From Candidatus Scalindua sp. (GTDB taxonomy: Bacteria > Planctomycetota > Brocadiia > Brocadiales > Scalinduaceae), in NCBI GenBank assembly GCA_018670825.1, contig JABHIW010000132.1, forward strand, positions 1-64,000: 64,000 nucleotides of DNA. The letters run 5' to 3'. The notes under the pieces were generated by a model that had not been told where the DNA came from, searched no databases, and saw only the letters and a program-made list of their open reading frames with translations. Both the position numbers and the translations under genes were made by a program. Of the stretch, positions 9,039 to 18,829 are shown piece by piece. The number at the start of each line of letters is the position of its first letter. The first letter of the stretch is position 1.

Positions 9039-9587
9039 TTAAGGAAGGAATACAGCGGCAGCAACAACTGTAGACCATAAACCATTCTTGTCACCTCTTG
9101 CCGATTGAGTGGTATTTCTTGTTGTTACTATTTTGCCGCTCATACGATAAATTTCTTTACGTTCGTCATAATTCTTTTCCGGATCGAACTCGATACCTTG
9201 TGTACTGGCAAGCATTGAAGCTGCCAGGTCCTCCGAATAGTCACCGGATGTTTCGTCAGTTTCACCATTCGCGTGATGCTCACTCAGGTAACCGTAATGA
9301 TTCGGTTCGGCAGGTACTGCCAGACCAACTGATGCTGATATCATTCTATGCGGCTCATTGGTCTCATTCGTACTCATTACGCAAAATACTATTTGGCCTG
9401 GTTGTAGAAGTTTAATACCCTGCGCCTTTGATACAATCTTGCAATTTGGGGGAAAGATACTTGATACCCTGACGAGATTGCATTTCTCTATACCAGCCTT
9501 TCTAAGGGCAAGTTCTAGAGACTGTAACTTCTCTTTATGCCTGCCTACTCCTTTTGTGAAGAATATCTTTTTTGGTACTGATTGCAT
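9039..9587 (-). CDS. pdaD: Pyruvoyl-dependent arginine decarboxylase
   Basis: The enzyme decarboxylates arginine to agmatine, the first step of a polyamine route, using a pyruvoyl group made by self-cleavage between two serines. The cleavage site Ser42-Ser43 ([12 protein letters not shown]) is present, as are the GEGE-like [17 protein letters not shown] region and a C-terminal [17 protein letters not shown] segment. At 182 residues it is full length. The start ATG at 9587 is supported by the family N-terminus ([17 protein letters not shown]). It is followed directly by argJ. Confidence 0.93.
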   Translation of the reverse strand: MQSVPKKIFFTKGVGRHKEKLQSLELALRKAGIEKCNLVRVSSIFPPNCKIVSKAQGIKLLQPGQIVFCVMSTNETNEPHRMISASVGLAVPAEPNHYGYLSEHHANGETDETSGDYSEDLAASMLASTQGIEFDPEKNYDERKEIYRMSGKIVTTRNTTQSARGDKNGLWSTVVAAAVFLP

Positions 9588-9825
9588 TATATTTATATCC
9601 TATATTAAGTAATTTTATTTTCTAATATTATCGTAGTCGTAGGCTTCAGTCTGCACTTGTTATTCTCCTAATGGATGTATATAAATCTCCCGTAAGTTAC
9701 TCAACCGAAAGGATGTATTCAGCCGCCCGAAAGAAAAGTCATTCATTTTGAAACGTTTAATAACTAAGAAGGTTACAATATAATTTTGATTATTGAATCT
9801 GTCAAAAGAAAATTTAGTAATAAGT

Positions 9826-10131
9826 TTAAGTTTTTAGTTTCTTGCCCAGTTTTCTTTCCACAGACTTAACTTTACCCGTGATTCTATCTGTTCTACCTTT
9901 ATCGTCATCTATGGTGATCGTAGTTAATACGCGATCTGAATCCTTGAGGATTTTCTTATGGCATCTCTTTATGAGTCTCATTATCTCGTCCCAGTCACCT
10001 TCCAATATAGTCCCCATGGCATGCAGTTTATAACTTATTCCACTTTTACTGACGATCTCTAATATTTCCGCTACCTGCGTACTCAGACTACTCTCCTTGC
10101 CTATTGGTACAATACTGAAATTGACGATCAT
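9826..10131 (-). CDS. MTH1187/YqgV-family (UPF0045) thiamine-binding-type protein
   Basis: A 101-residue protein of the UPF0045 family, small ferredoxin-fold proteins some of which bind thiamine or related ligands. The pattern SIVPIGKESSLSTQVAEI, then YKLHAMGTILEGDWDEIM, then DRVLTTITIDDDKGRTDRI is typical. A strong GAGGAGG ribosome-binding site sits 7 nt before the ATG at 10131. The thiS-thiG genes are 5 kb away, not in an operon with it. The ligand is not shown by the sequence. Confidence 0.85.
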   Translation of the reverse strand: MIVNFSIVPIGKESSLSTQVAEILEIVSKSGISYKLHAMGTILEGDWDEIMRLIKRCHKKILKDSDRVLTTITIDDDKGRTDRITGKVKSVERKLGKKLKT

Positions 10132-10264
10132 CTTTTGCCTCCTCTTTTTATTTAGGGGGGTATTCCCTAATGCGCATTAAACAGAAATAGCTATAATGTA
10201 AAATTTGAAAAAGGATTTATATAAACAATTCAGGGGAGGACATATAATATAAATTTTCTATAAA

Positions 10265-10289
10265 GCTTAGAAAGCTTTTTATTCTAAGC
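10265..10289. terminator. Hairpin downstream of the O-antigen ligase-like gene
   Basis: GCTTAGAA (10265-10272) and TTCTAAGC (10282-10289) form a perfect 8-bp stem with a 9-nt loop, 40 nt beyond the minus-strand stop at 10329. A T-run follows on the plus strand (TTTTTT about 4 nt after) rather than clearly on the minus strand, so its use as a terminator for the minus-strand operon is uncertain. Confidence 0.4.
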
Positions 10290-10328
10290 CTGCTTTTTTA
10301 TATCTTTGTTATCAAGGAGTAACAATCT

Positions 10329-11909
10329 TTAGGACCAGTTTTTTCTTAAATTGACCGTATTAAAAATCAGACCAAGGATTATTGATAAGAAAAGGGCATT
10401 GGCAGGTACATGTAGATTAAAGTCTACTAAGCTGTGAGTAAGTATGGCAAAAACGGCACAAACACCACCCAGTGTAATCCCTTTCGCATAAGGATCCTTT
10501 CTTTCAATCCATCTTAATAAAATCTTCCGAAGGAATAAAACAATACCAACCAGTACAATGAGAAATCCAATAAGACCAAGGTTTGAAAGGATTTCAAGGT
10601 AGTCATTATGTGTATGTTCATAAAAGAATTGATCATCTACTGTTTTGTATTTTCTGTAAATATACTGAAAGGTACCGAAACCAGTACCAAAAACAGGAAA
10701 GTCACTAAATATATTAAGAGTATCCTGGTAAAGAGTAATTCTCGTTGCAGTTGGTGAAGAGGGGTCTGATAGCCTATCTGAAATTGCATCATGGCCAATC
10801 CATATCAAAAAAAAGAAAACAATCAAAACGGTTAACATGAAAGAGGACATTTTAATAACTTTGTTATTGCCAATTGCTAATCTGCTTACAGCAATAATTA
10901 TAAAAAAAGCTGCTATGGAAAAGAGAAAAGCTAATATTCCACCACGTGATAACGAGGAAAATAGAGCGAGAATCATAACCACAATAGCGAATACCAGTAA
11001 TAAATTAGAAAAAAGATGACGTTGGAAATCTGCTGCTTTGAAATTTCGCTTCCGGGACGAAAAAAAACTTCTGAATCTGGAAATTAGGAAGCCAAGAGCC
11101 AGGGGTATCACCATACAAATATAACCGGCAAAATGGTTTCGATTGATATAAGAACCAAAAGGAAATTCACTAAATGATTCGACTATCCAGAATATCTTCT
11201 TTGTTCCGGTAAGTTTTTGCATGATTCCCAATAGAGAAATAGAAAACCCCACGCTTACTATTACAATGATAATACGATTGATTCTTATCTCGGGGGTGTT
11301 CGTAATAATGAGAAACATACCAATAAATATAAGGATACTGAATAATTCCATTTTTGTAGCATATGGATAAATGCTAATTGGCATCCACTTAGAATCAAGA
11401 GCCGTTTTTTTTAATATTGAAGATTCGTTGCTAAAATCTTCTGATTTATTATTAGCTATTTCTGATGCTGAGGAAGGTGTATTCTCCGTGCCTGAAGATG
11501 ATTGATCCAAAGAAGAAGGTGTATTGTCTTGCCATCCTGGTAATGTGTTTCTATACAAATCATAAGTGTTAGGGCTTACTACTTTGAGAAACCCCGGTGA
11601 TAATGGTATAAGTTGAAATACTATCAACCCTATAAAAATGATAATTGGTATATTAAGTGGTGTTTTTGTAAGTCCGAACCTGTTTATTGTAAATATTGAT
11701 TGATAATCATGTGATTGTAGATTTGCGGTAGTTCCGTTTTGTTTGATTTTAATAAAGATTAATTTTATTGTACAAATTATTACTAAAAAGCAAACGGTGA
11801 GTCCCATTGTGGTATAAGACCATGGGAGAACACTACCCATAGCTAAAGGGGTAAAAATAATTAAGACAATAATTCCATATTCTATTATTCGATCTAAAAG
11901 ATTCAACAT
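10329..11909 (-). CDS. O-antigen ligase / Wzy-type polymerase family membrane protein
   Basis: This 526-residue membrane protein has about a dozen hydrophobic segments and the Wzy_C/WaaL signature: a long loop followed by a HTHNDYLEILSNLGLIGF motif near residue 430 and SRGGILAFLFS near residue 325. Such proteins polymerise polysaccharide repeats or ligate them to a lipid or protein acceptor at the outer face of the inner membrane. A polar Ser/Asn-rich loop (about 130-165) is inserted after the third segment. It is the last gene of a minus-strand set with a TPR protein, a Wzc-type kinase and a Wza-type lipoprotein, which argues for polymerisation of an exported polysaccharide. Confidence 0.85.
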   Translation of the reverse strand: MLNLLDRIIEYGIIVLIIFTPLAMGSVLPWSYTTMGLTVCFLVIICTIKLIFIKIKQNGTTANLQSHDYQSIFTINRFGLTKTPLNIPIIIFIGLIVFQLIPLSPGFLKVVSPNTYDLYRNTLPGWQDNTPSSLDQSSSGTENTPSSASEIANNKSEDFSNESSILKKTALDSKWMPISIYPYATKMELFSILIFIGMFLIITNTPEIRINRIIIVIVSVGFSISLLGIMQKLTGTKKIFWIVESFSEFPFGSYINRNHFAGYICMVIPLALGFLISRFRSFFSSRKRNFKAADFQRHLFSNLLLVFAIVVMILALFSSLSRGGILAFLFSIAAFFIIIAVSRLAIGNNKVIKMSSFMLTVLIVFFFLIWIGHDAISDRLSDPSSPTATRITLYQDTLNIFSDFPVFGTGFGTFQYIYRKYKTVDDQFFYEHTHNDYLEILSNLGLIGFLIVLVGIVLFLRKILLRWIERKDPYAKGITLGGVCAVFAILTHSLVDFNLHVPANALFLSIILGLIFNTVNLRKNWS

Positions 11910-11971
11910 ACTTTTTTATGAATTCTGTTTGTATTTGGTAATAAGTTTAGTTTGTTACGAATTAAGAGCTC

Positions 11972-13174
11972 TCAGTCACTATTTCGTAAAGCTTCGCTTA
12001 ATAAATCAAGAGCCTCTTTGTGATTGGGGTTTAGACTGATTACCGTTTCGTACTCTTCCATTGCTAAGTCAGATTGTCCGTTTGATCTATATATTTTAGC
12101 CAATTCTAAATGTGTGTCTATGTGTTTTGGGTCTATTTTTACAACTGTTTTGAAATCCAGTAATGCTAATCTTGGTTGCTTCAATTTATTATAGATTTTA
12201 CCTGAGCAATAAAGAGCTCTGTAGTTGTTTGCGTCTTTTTTAATAATATTATTCAAAAGATTCCTTGTTTCTGGTAGATATTTTCCGAAATTAGCACTAC
12301 TTCCATTAATTATGCCATTTAATATATTAACCGTCTCGTTGTAATTCCCTTTAATATAATAACATTTTGCTATCATAATCTTATTGCCAGCAGCATTGTA
12401 ATTACCAATTGCGTTGTTAATATTACATTTTATTAATTCCAGATCTCCTAAACTATTATGTTTTATAATGTTAAATGTAGCATCGTTCACAGTCGCTTTA
12501 AAGGATATTGCCTTATCCCATTCTATTTGAGCTTTTTCAAGAAATGCTGTAATGCTTATATCATTGATAAATTTCCTATCATAATATTGAATGGTATTAT
12601 TCCCTTTCTGGTTATTTCTATTCATTTCTTCACACCTTGCAGGATCCAGGAAATCTATTTTACTTTTTACAAGATTTACGCACCACCTTGCATAAAGACT
12701 GTGAACAAAAGGATCTGATTCTTGTAAAAATATTGCTTTCTTAAAATACTCAATAGCCTCATTCGTTTCTCCATTGAGACCAATGTGCCACGCATACCGT
12801 GCCCAATGCTTTCCATCAGTAGGTTTGTAAACTAATGCTTTTAAAAAAAAATCCTTCGCCGTATTATATGATTTATACTTCTCTTCATTACTTTTGACAT
12901 AAGACATTTTATCAATATAAGATTTGCCAAGTTCAAAAAGAGCATCAGAATTTGTAGGAGAGATTGCCACACTTTTTTTCAACAGGTAAATTTGCTTCTC
13001 ATGAATGAGCCTATCTCGTATATTATTGCTTGATATCTTTTGATACTCAACGTGGTGCTTATGAGCATTATATTCTTTAAAGAATGTAATAAATAAAAAT
13101 ATTGAAACAATCAGGATCGAGGATATAACTAAAAACTCTGGAAGTTGATTAACACGCAATTTTATTATTCGCAT
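11972..13174 (-). CDS. Membrane-anchored TPR repeat protein
   Basis: 400 residues. An N-terminal hydrophobic helix (about 14-30) anchors the protein. The rest is tetratricopeptide-like: clear repeat units near 88-125 (WARYAWHIGLNGETNEAIEYFKKAI), 318-352 and 353-386 (AKIYRSNGQSDLAMEEYETVISLNPNH). TPR proteins of this kind are common in exopolysaccharide export loci as scaffolds, for example PEP-CTERM/XrtA-linked clusters. It lies between the polymerase-like and kinase genes on the same strand. The specific partner is unknown. Confidence 0.8.
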   Translation of the reverse strand: MRIIKLRVNQLPEFLVISSILIVSIFLFITFFKEYNAHKHHVEYQKISSNNIRDRLIHEKQIYLLKKSVAISPTNSDALFELGKSYIDKMSYVKSNEEKYKSYNTAKDFFLKALVYKPTDGKHWARYAWHIGLNGETNEAIEYFKKAIFLQESDPFVHSLYARWCVNLVKSKIDFLDPARCEEMNRNNQKGNNTIQYYDRKFINDISITAFLEKAQIEWDKAISFKATVNDATFNIIKHNSLGDLELIKCNINNAIGNYNAAGNKIMIAKCYYIKGNYNETVNILNGIINGSSANFGKYLPETRNLLNNIIKKDANNYRALYCSGKIYNKLKQPRLALLDFKTVVKIDPKHIDTHLELAKIYRSNGQSDLAMEEYETVISLNPNHKEALDLLSEALRNSD

Positions 13175-13367
13175 TTTACAATAGAAAATTTGTTTTCATA
13201 CCTAATTTGTTGGAATTCGATAAAAGGAAAAGAATGTGGCTTGGCAGAGAGTTGATATGTAAAATTTGCAGTTATTGTGTTTCCAATATTCAGGGATTTG
13301 GATTATTTAGCTTGCTAACCGTATAGACAATAAATGATCATATGTACGGTAAAATTGAATCGAAGTA

Positions 13368-15632
13368 TTAGGCTTTTGCTTCCTTCTTCTCCCTCTTTTT
13401 TCTCTTCCTCTTCTCTTTTGGGGACTCAACACCATAACCATAACCATATTTGTAATAATGGGAATAGTAATAGGAATAATAACTTCCTTTGGAAATATCC
13501 ACTAAATTCAAAATTATACCTAACACTTCACTATTACTTTTCTTGAATTGTAAGAGTGCTCTCCTCGTTAACTCTTTAGGTGTTTGACCTGACTTGATTA
13601 CAAACACAACACCGTCTATGAATCTTGATAGGACAATCGAATCAGTAACCGTCATTGCAGGAGGGGTATCGAAAATTACCATATCAAACCGGTTACGTAC
13701 CGTATCGATAAACTTCTCCATATTGTGTGAACCTAATAACTCGGATGGATTTGGGGGTATTAGTCCGCACGTAACTAAATTAAGGTTAGGAACAACCGTA
13801 GGCCTAATAATAGACTCTAAATCAATTTCGCCTATAAAATGATTACTTAATCCCGGTTTCAGATCTGTCTCAAAAACCTTATGTTGTCTGGGCCTTCTAA
13901 AATCGGTATCAATCAGCAGCGTCTTTTTACCTGTTTGTGCAAATGTGATAGCAAGATTAGCAGCAATGAATGATTTTCCTTCTCCCTGCCTTGTGCTTGT
14001 AACCAGCAGTACTTTATGTGGAGAATCAGTTGTAGATAGCATTATGCCAGTCCTAATATTTCGGATAGCTTCAGTAAAAACTGCTTTTGGCGCATCATGA
14101 GCCATTAGTTCCGTGTTAATATTTACATTCTCTTTTGCTGGTCTTGCCTTTTCAACTAAGCCCAGAAGAGTTGCCTTCAAATAATTTTCAACATCCTCAG
14201 TACTCTTTACCGTGTTATCAAGATAATCTAAAAAGAAAGCAAGGCCAATACCTAATGCCAATCCAAATATCGCCCCTTTCATAATTTGCGAATTTCTGGT
14301 GGGTCCGATAGGCCTTCGAGGGACCAGTGCAGGGTCAAGAATACTCACGTTGCTTGTCTTCAAATCTTCGGCAAGGTTTGTCTCTTTCATTCTTTTTATT
14401 ATCAGATCATAATAAACCCTTTCACTTTCCGCTTCTCTAAGCAATTTGCGGTAAACCCCTTTTCTCTTATTTAGCTCAAATACTTCCGGTACATAATCAT
14501 TATATGCTTTCTTAAAGGCTTCTTCTTCTACTAACAACGCTTTATAATCAGATTTAATCTTTGGAATTAGGCTTGATTTCTCACGTTCTATCTTGTTTCT
14601 CAATAACTTCAATTGTAAATCAATCTTGATAAAATCAGGATGTTTTTTACCATACTTTTTTGAAATTTCAGACTTATTTGTCTGCAATTTTGAATACTGA
14701 GCCTCTAGCTCTTTAATAATATCAACATTCATAATTTCCGGGATTAATCTAGTTAAAGATGGGTCTTTAGTATATTGCATTGTCAGATCGTACAGGAGTT
14801 TCATCTTGATTCTTTTTTTTCTGGTTTCTGATAAATTTGATTTTAGAACTTCAAGCTTTTGTTCTACTACTCCGCTAGATTCTCCACTATCAAGGATTTT
14901 ATGTTTCTGTGCATATGCAAGGAGAGCCTCTTCTGCAGCATCTAATGACATTTTTTTATCCACAATGTGCTCCTGAAGCCACTTAATGGCGTCTTGTGAT
15001 GCTGCAAATCTTAATTCTAACTTTGTATCTATAAATTTTGTCGCATGCATATTAGCCATTTTAGCTAAGGATTCAGGATGTGTACCCGTGAAACCTATCA
15101 AAACAATACCACTGTCCTCTATATTTTGAATAGATAATTTGGAAAGATAGTTATTAATTAACGCATCGTTTACCTCATATTTAATGGACCCTCCAGATTC
15201 TTGAGCTTTCTTTGCAGATACTATTTTTTTTGGCTTCTGGCTTGAATTTCCTCTTGAAAATCCTTTTAAGCTAAAAAGCTTTGCTTTTCTAGGTTGTGTA
15301 TACTCACGGCTATTTTTATAATCCATAGCGCTTAAGACCTTTGTGGCAAGTGATCTACTCCGTAAGACTCTCTCATTGGTTACAAAGAAAGAGCTATTTG
15401 TACCCTCAATTGAAATTCCTTGTCCCCTCTGAAGAAGTCCTGATAGCTTTTTCTGCGTTATTATTACTTGCGCCAAGGTTGTGTATATAGGGATCTTTTT
15501 GACCTCTTTATAAGCACTGTACGTTACAGCAACAATTAAGAAAGCGATAATTATCCACTTTCTCCTCATTACCGTGCTGAGATAAGTTCTAATATCTATT
15601 TTTTTAGGTTCGTCAATACTATCTATATTCAT
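13368..15632 (-). CDS. Wzc-type polysaccharide chain-length protein and tyrosine autokinase
   Basis: This 754-residue inner-membrane protein joins a Wzz chain-length domain to a bacterial tyrosine kinase. Transmembrane helices are at about 25-41 and 453-470, with long coiled-coil helices (about 220-420) between. The kinase has Walker A (STRQGEGKS, ending at 554), Walker A' DTDFRRP (575-581) and Walker B DTPP (655-658). A tyrosine cluster at about 718-733, with nine Tyr in 16 residues, is the expected autophosphorylation tail, followed by a very basic end. It would control assembly and export of polysaccharide together with the Wza-like lipoprotein encoded just upstream. Confidence 0.94.
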   Translation of the reverse strand: MNIDSIDEPKKIDIRTYLSTVMRRKWIIIAFLIVAVTYSAYKEVKKIPIYTTLAQVIITQKKLSGLLQRGQGISIEGTNSSFFVTNERVLRSRSLATKVLSAMDYKNSREYTQPRKAKLFSLKGFSRGNSSQKPKKIVSAKKAQESGGSIKYEVNDALINNYLSKLSIQNIEDSGIVLIGFTGTHPESLAKMANMHATKFIDTKLELRFAASQDAIKWLQEHIVDKKMSLDAAEEALLAYAQKHKILDSGESSGVVEQKLEVLKSNLSETRKKRIKMKLLYDLTMQYTKDPSLTRLIPEIMNVDIIKELEAQYSKLQTNKSEISKKYGKKHPDFIKIDLQLKLLRNKIEREKSSLIPKIKSDYKALLVEEEAFKKAYNDYVPEVFELNKRKGVYRKLLREAESERVYYDLIIKRMKETNLAEDLKTSNVSILDPALVPRRPIGPTRNSQIMKGAIFGLALGIGLAFFLDYLDNTVKSTEDVENYLKATLLGLVEKARPAKENVNINTELMAHDAPKAVFTEAIRNIRTGIMLSTTDSPHKVLLVTSTRQGEGKSFIAANLAITFAQTGKKTLLIDTDFRRPRQHKVFETDLKPGLSNHFIGEIDLESIIRPTVVPNLNLVTCGLIPPNPSELLGSHNMEKFIDTVRNRFDMVIFDTPPAMTVTDSIVLSRFIDGVVFVIKSGQTPKELTRRALLQFKKSNSEVLGIILNLVDISKGSYYSYYYSHYYKYGYGYGVESPKEKRKRKKREKKEAKA

Positions 15633-15687
15633 ATATTCTGCCGTAAATACCTGGACTCAATGTGTTAAGTGACATATCGTTTGATAT

Positions 15688-16482
15688 TTAGAAAATAGCT
15701 TCTGGTACAACAATCATGTCGTCCGGTTTTAGAATAACATCCAGGGATCTCTCTCCCTTTCTAATTTTCTTTATATTAACCTTAATAATGCTCTTCACTC
15801 CATTTTCTATTCTGATAAGCTTTGTTCTGCTAGGCCATGCTAGAGGACCTAAACCACCTGACTTGTTAATAGCCTCAAACACGGTTATATATGTGCCGAC
15901 TAGTGGTATTGATCCTGGTTTTTCCACCTGTCCGCTCACAAATACCACTTTTTCTTTAAGCTCTAGCATCTCTTTGGTATTGATCTCTACTGAGACTATT
16001 GGATCATTTAAGTAACCATCTTTAAAACGATTTTGCAGGAGCTGTGCCGCCTCTTGCAATGTTAATCCTGCCACTTTTACGTCATCAATAAGTAGAATCC
16101 GTATTTCACCTTTTTCTGTTACCTTTGTAGTGGTGCTCAGATCCGGCTCACCACGTACTTGAATATTCAAAATGTCTTTCTCTTCAATCACATAGATTGG
16201 TTTTATTAGTTTTGCATATTTGCTCTGTTTACGAGCAGGTAGTAAAGGATCTAAATAAGCATCCTTCATCGTTTTAGCATTAATGTTTGACGACGAAGTC
16301 GTGCTGCCTGTCGTTGTAGGGTTGGTCGCGACTGAACCAGCACTATTTATACCGATTCCGTCCTTGGCTACACCTATAACGCCGCCCGCGCTATTTAAAC
16401 CTACTCCGCCCCTGTTTACAAATGAAGACAACCCGTTGCACCCAGCAAGGACAATTATGAAAAACAGAATTAATCTCTTCAT
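15688..16482 (-). CDS. Wza-type polysaccharide export lipoprotein
   Basis: 264 residues with a lipoprotein signal (MKRLILFFIIVLAGC; lipobox LAGC, Cys15), so it should be attached to the outer membrane. After a Gly/Ser/Thr-rich linker (about 20-70) comes a Poly_export domain (YVIEEKDILNIQVRGEPDLS...) and an SLBB domain (KVVFVSGQVEKPGSIPL). Wza-type proteins form the outer-membrane channel for exported polysaccharide. It heads the minus-strand assembly set and is 55 nt upstream of the Wzc-like gene. Confidence 0.93.
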   Translation of the reverse strand: MKRLILFFIIVLAGCNGLSSFVNRGGVGLNSAGGVIGVAKDGIGINSAGSVATNPTTTGSTTSSSNINAKTMKDAYLDPLLPARKQSKYAKLIKPIYVIEEKDILNIQVRGEPDLSTTTKVTEKGEIRILLIDDVKVAGLTLQEAAQLLQNRFKDGYLNDPIVSVEINTKEMLELKEKVVFVSGQVEKPGSIPLVGTYITVFEAINKSGGLGPLAWPSRTKLIRIENGVKSIIKVNIKKIRKGERSLDVILKPDDMIVVPEAIF

Positions 16483-17276
16483 CTTTTATTTTTCTCCGCT
16501 TAGCATTAGCCAAGGGACTGCTTACACAAAAAATGTACCTTGAAAATGATTATTTGAAAATACCCTGAAATATATTAGCTGAACCACTCTGGACTGAAAG
16601 TCCAGAAGTTCAAAAACACGGACTAAAAGTCCTACTATTCAGGTGGAAAGTTTACTATTAAACTCAAAACGGTATAGTTTTCGTGTCCGTTATTAGCTAA
16701 CTTATTGTCAACAAATTTATTAAAAAACAGCTGAAAGCCTTGCTCTGAAAGTGCATAGTTTTAAACTAGCGTACCGATACAATAAATTAATTTGAAAAAT
16801 TGAGAATGTATTATGGCTTAAACAAGATTCCTATCATTTGATTTAAGTCATTTATTGTTATTATAGATAGAACCAAATACTATATTATTATTCACAAAGT
16901 TAGAAGATTACTTGTCAGGTAGCATATGATTCGAACAGAAAAAAACTCTGACATGTATTGTTTTTTTCAATTCTCAACTATACGCGGATGATTTAATCAA
17001 AAATATGTTAAGCGAATTGTGTTTTAGATTGTACTGAAAAAAAGCTTCTAAATCATAAATTGTCTAGATAAGTAACATTCGAAGACTCATGGGATACGTA
17101 ATTCAATATACATTAAAAAAACCTTAAAATCAATAATAATTAGTACCTTGTATCGGTATAAATGTCTAGGCCTGATTATCCATAACTATTGCTGAAAAAA
17201 AATCAACAACATCCTTAATTCTTTGGCATTATTTGATTTCCAACAATAAAATATTATTAAAGAAAGGATGCTGGCC
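16483..17276. other. Non-coding region upstream of the polysaccharide export genes
   Basis: About 800 AT-rich bases with no credible gene. It should contain the minus-strand promoter of the Wza-type gene. The only structure I can support is a pair of related palindromes at 16589-16632. The right part abuts the decayed transposase gene; I could not find clear insertion-sequence ends. Confidence 0.5.
16589..16632. repeat. Tandem pair of GGACTnAAAGTCC palindromes
   Basis: Two copies of a 13-base palindromic unit, GGACTGAAAGTCC (16591-16603, stem extended to 7 bp as CTGGACT/AGTCCAG at 16589-16605) and GGACTAAAAGTCC (16620-16632), are 16 nt apart. Each can form a 3-nt-loop hairpin. They lie about 110-150 nt upstream of the Wza-type gene start. 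Confidence 0.55.
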
Positions 17277-18425
17277 ATGGCAAATTGTAATACACAAAAA
17301 CTGTTTAATTGGTATAAGGAGCGTGATTTACTTGTAGATTTTAAATGATGAGAAATAATCTCTGACAATGGATTACTCTCGCTTATGACAGGTAGATGAA
17401 ATACTCGGGCTTGTCCGTAGCCTTGCAGATTGTGTAAGAGGTAGTTGTGGTCCTCGATATGTAGACCACGGGATATAGGATTTGTTCCGTCAGTGTATAT
17501 ATCAGATCGTGGCAGGTTACGAAGATTGAAATGATGCGAACTTACTCAGAAGAGACTTGTATAGAAGAGGAAAGTGCTTTGAAGGATCATATATTCAGAG
17601 GAGTAAAATGACAAACTCAGGAGGGTTATACTAAACATAGATCTTGTCGTTAACCCTAAGCAAGGTGATCAGCACATGACCTTTTTCTACGGATATTATG
17701 ACCAGTATATGTATCGTTCATTATAATATATGATACGTAAAGAGGTGATCTTGTTACTACAGTACTACGTCCGAGTAATAAACATACCACTAACGGTGTG
17801 CGAAAGGCACTATAATACATAATATAAGATTACAAAAGGTAATTCCTAAACCCAGACTAATACTAAAAGGAGATGCAGGGATTGTAATTCCTAAATTATG
17901 CGAGTATTGTGAGAAGGAAAGAATTGGTTATGCATCAGGATTAATTTGCAATAAGGTATTGGAAAGGCTATCGCAGGCTTGGTGATGAGAAGACCATTAA
18001 GAAGCAGAGGTCATTTTCGAAACTGAATGTCAGGCGGGAGAGTTAGTATCGAAGAAGGTGATTGGTAATAAATGAAGAGTCGTCATCAAAGGGATCTATT
18101 ATATGTTTTGTGGTAACGGGCTTATCTAAGAAACCTTGGAATTTTTATGGGTTTTACTAGGCTGATGGTAGGCTGATTGAGTTGTCAGCGTTTTATTGAC
18201 AATCAGATTAGATTGTTTAGTACAGAGGTTGCGTTGTGGACCGTGGATGACGGTGTTTTGTTCAATGCAGATACAACACTTCGCTTGAGGGTGTTTAAGA
18301 TAGGAGCGCAGGTAAAGCCGTCGGCGCGAAGTTGGTGTTTCATTTTGCCGAGAGGTATTCTTGGAGAGAGATATTTAGCTTGGGATACAAAAGGCTTCTT
18401 TCTGATAGTAGATGAGAATAACTAA
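17277..18425 (+). pseudogene. Decayed IS1380-family transposase
   Basis: No intact frame exists, but plus-strand frames give the family in order. ATG at 17277 opens MANCNTQKLFNWYKERDL, followed across two stops by EIISDNGLLSL. Then come QVDEILGL and DLFRQCIYQIVAGYED-NDANLL (about 17390-17545), YGYYDQYMY (near 17690), VLRPSNKHTTNGVRKAL (near 17760), LILKGDAGIVIPKLCEYCE (near 17860) and QRFIDNQIRLFSTEVALW with GAQVKPSARSWCF (18185-18345). This is the layout of IS1380-type DDE transposases, with at least five stops or frameshifts. The last part remains as an 82-residue open frame (18177-18425). It is an old, immobile relic; its terminal repeats are not recognisable. Confidence 0.75.
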
Positions 18426-18829
18426 TTTTTCATAAATTCATTAGCTTAAAATCATAACACGAGAGTGGGTATGTTTAAAGAATCGTTGAAGGGGTAGTAA
18501 AGTTATTGGTTTACCGTTATACCAGCGAGAATTGAGAAAATAGTAATATTATATAGGTAATTCTTTTCGTTATAAACTTGTAAATATATTTAGGTTATAA
18601 ATTTAGGCACAAGCCAAGATTTTATTGTATCGCTGGGAAGTCAGAATTAAAAAAAAAAGTATGATACTCAGTTGATTGAGGAAAATAAAAAAAGTATACG
18701 GACACTGGAGTAAACTGCGCTATTCAAATATAGGCCACATATACAAAACAGTAAACGGGTTTGACAATAAAAAAACTACTTAAGCAAACATGTTCTCATA
18801 TATGTTAAGAGATAACATGTTTGCTCAGC
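18426..18829. other. Non-coding region between transposase relic and beta-barrel gene
   Basis: About 400 AT-rich bases with no gene. The left part may be the former right end of the insertion sequence. The right end holds the terminator hairpin of the minus-strand beta-barrel gene. Confidence 0.45.
18783..18825 (-). terminator. Intrinsic terminator of the outer-membrane beta-barrel gene
   Basis: AGCAAACATGTT (18783-18794) and AACATGTTTGCT (18814-18825) form a perfect 12-bp stem with a 19-nt loop. It begins 4 nt after the stop codon of the minus-strand gene. On that strand the stem is followed within about 8 nt by a run of seven T, as expected for factor-independent termination. Confidence 0.7.

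Noticed and set aside
16920-16940. GATTCGAAC resembling a tRNA T-loop on the minus strand
   Set aside because: The flanking bases do not pair as a T-stem and no acceptor or anticodon stem can be built.
17186-17368. 60-codon minus-strand frame
   Set aside because: It is antisense to the start of the IS1380-type relic and has no family resemblance.
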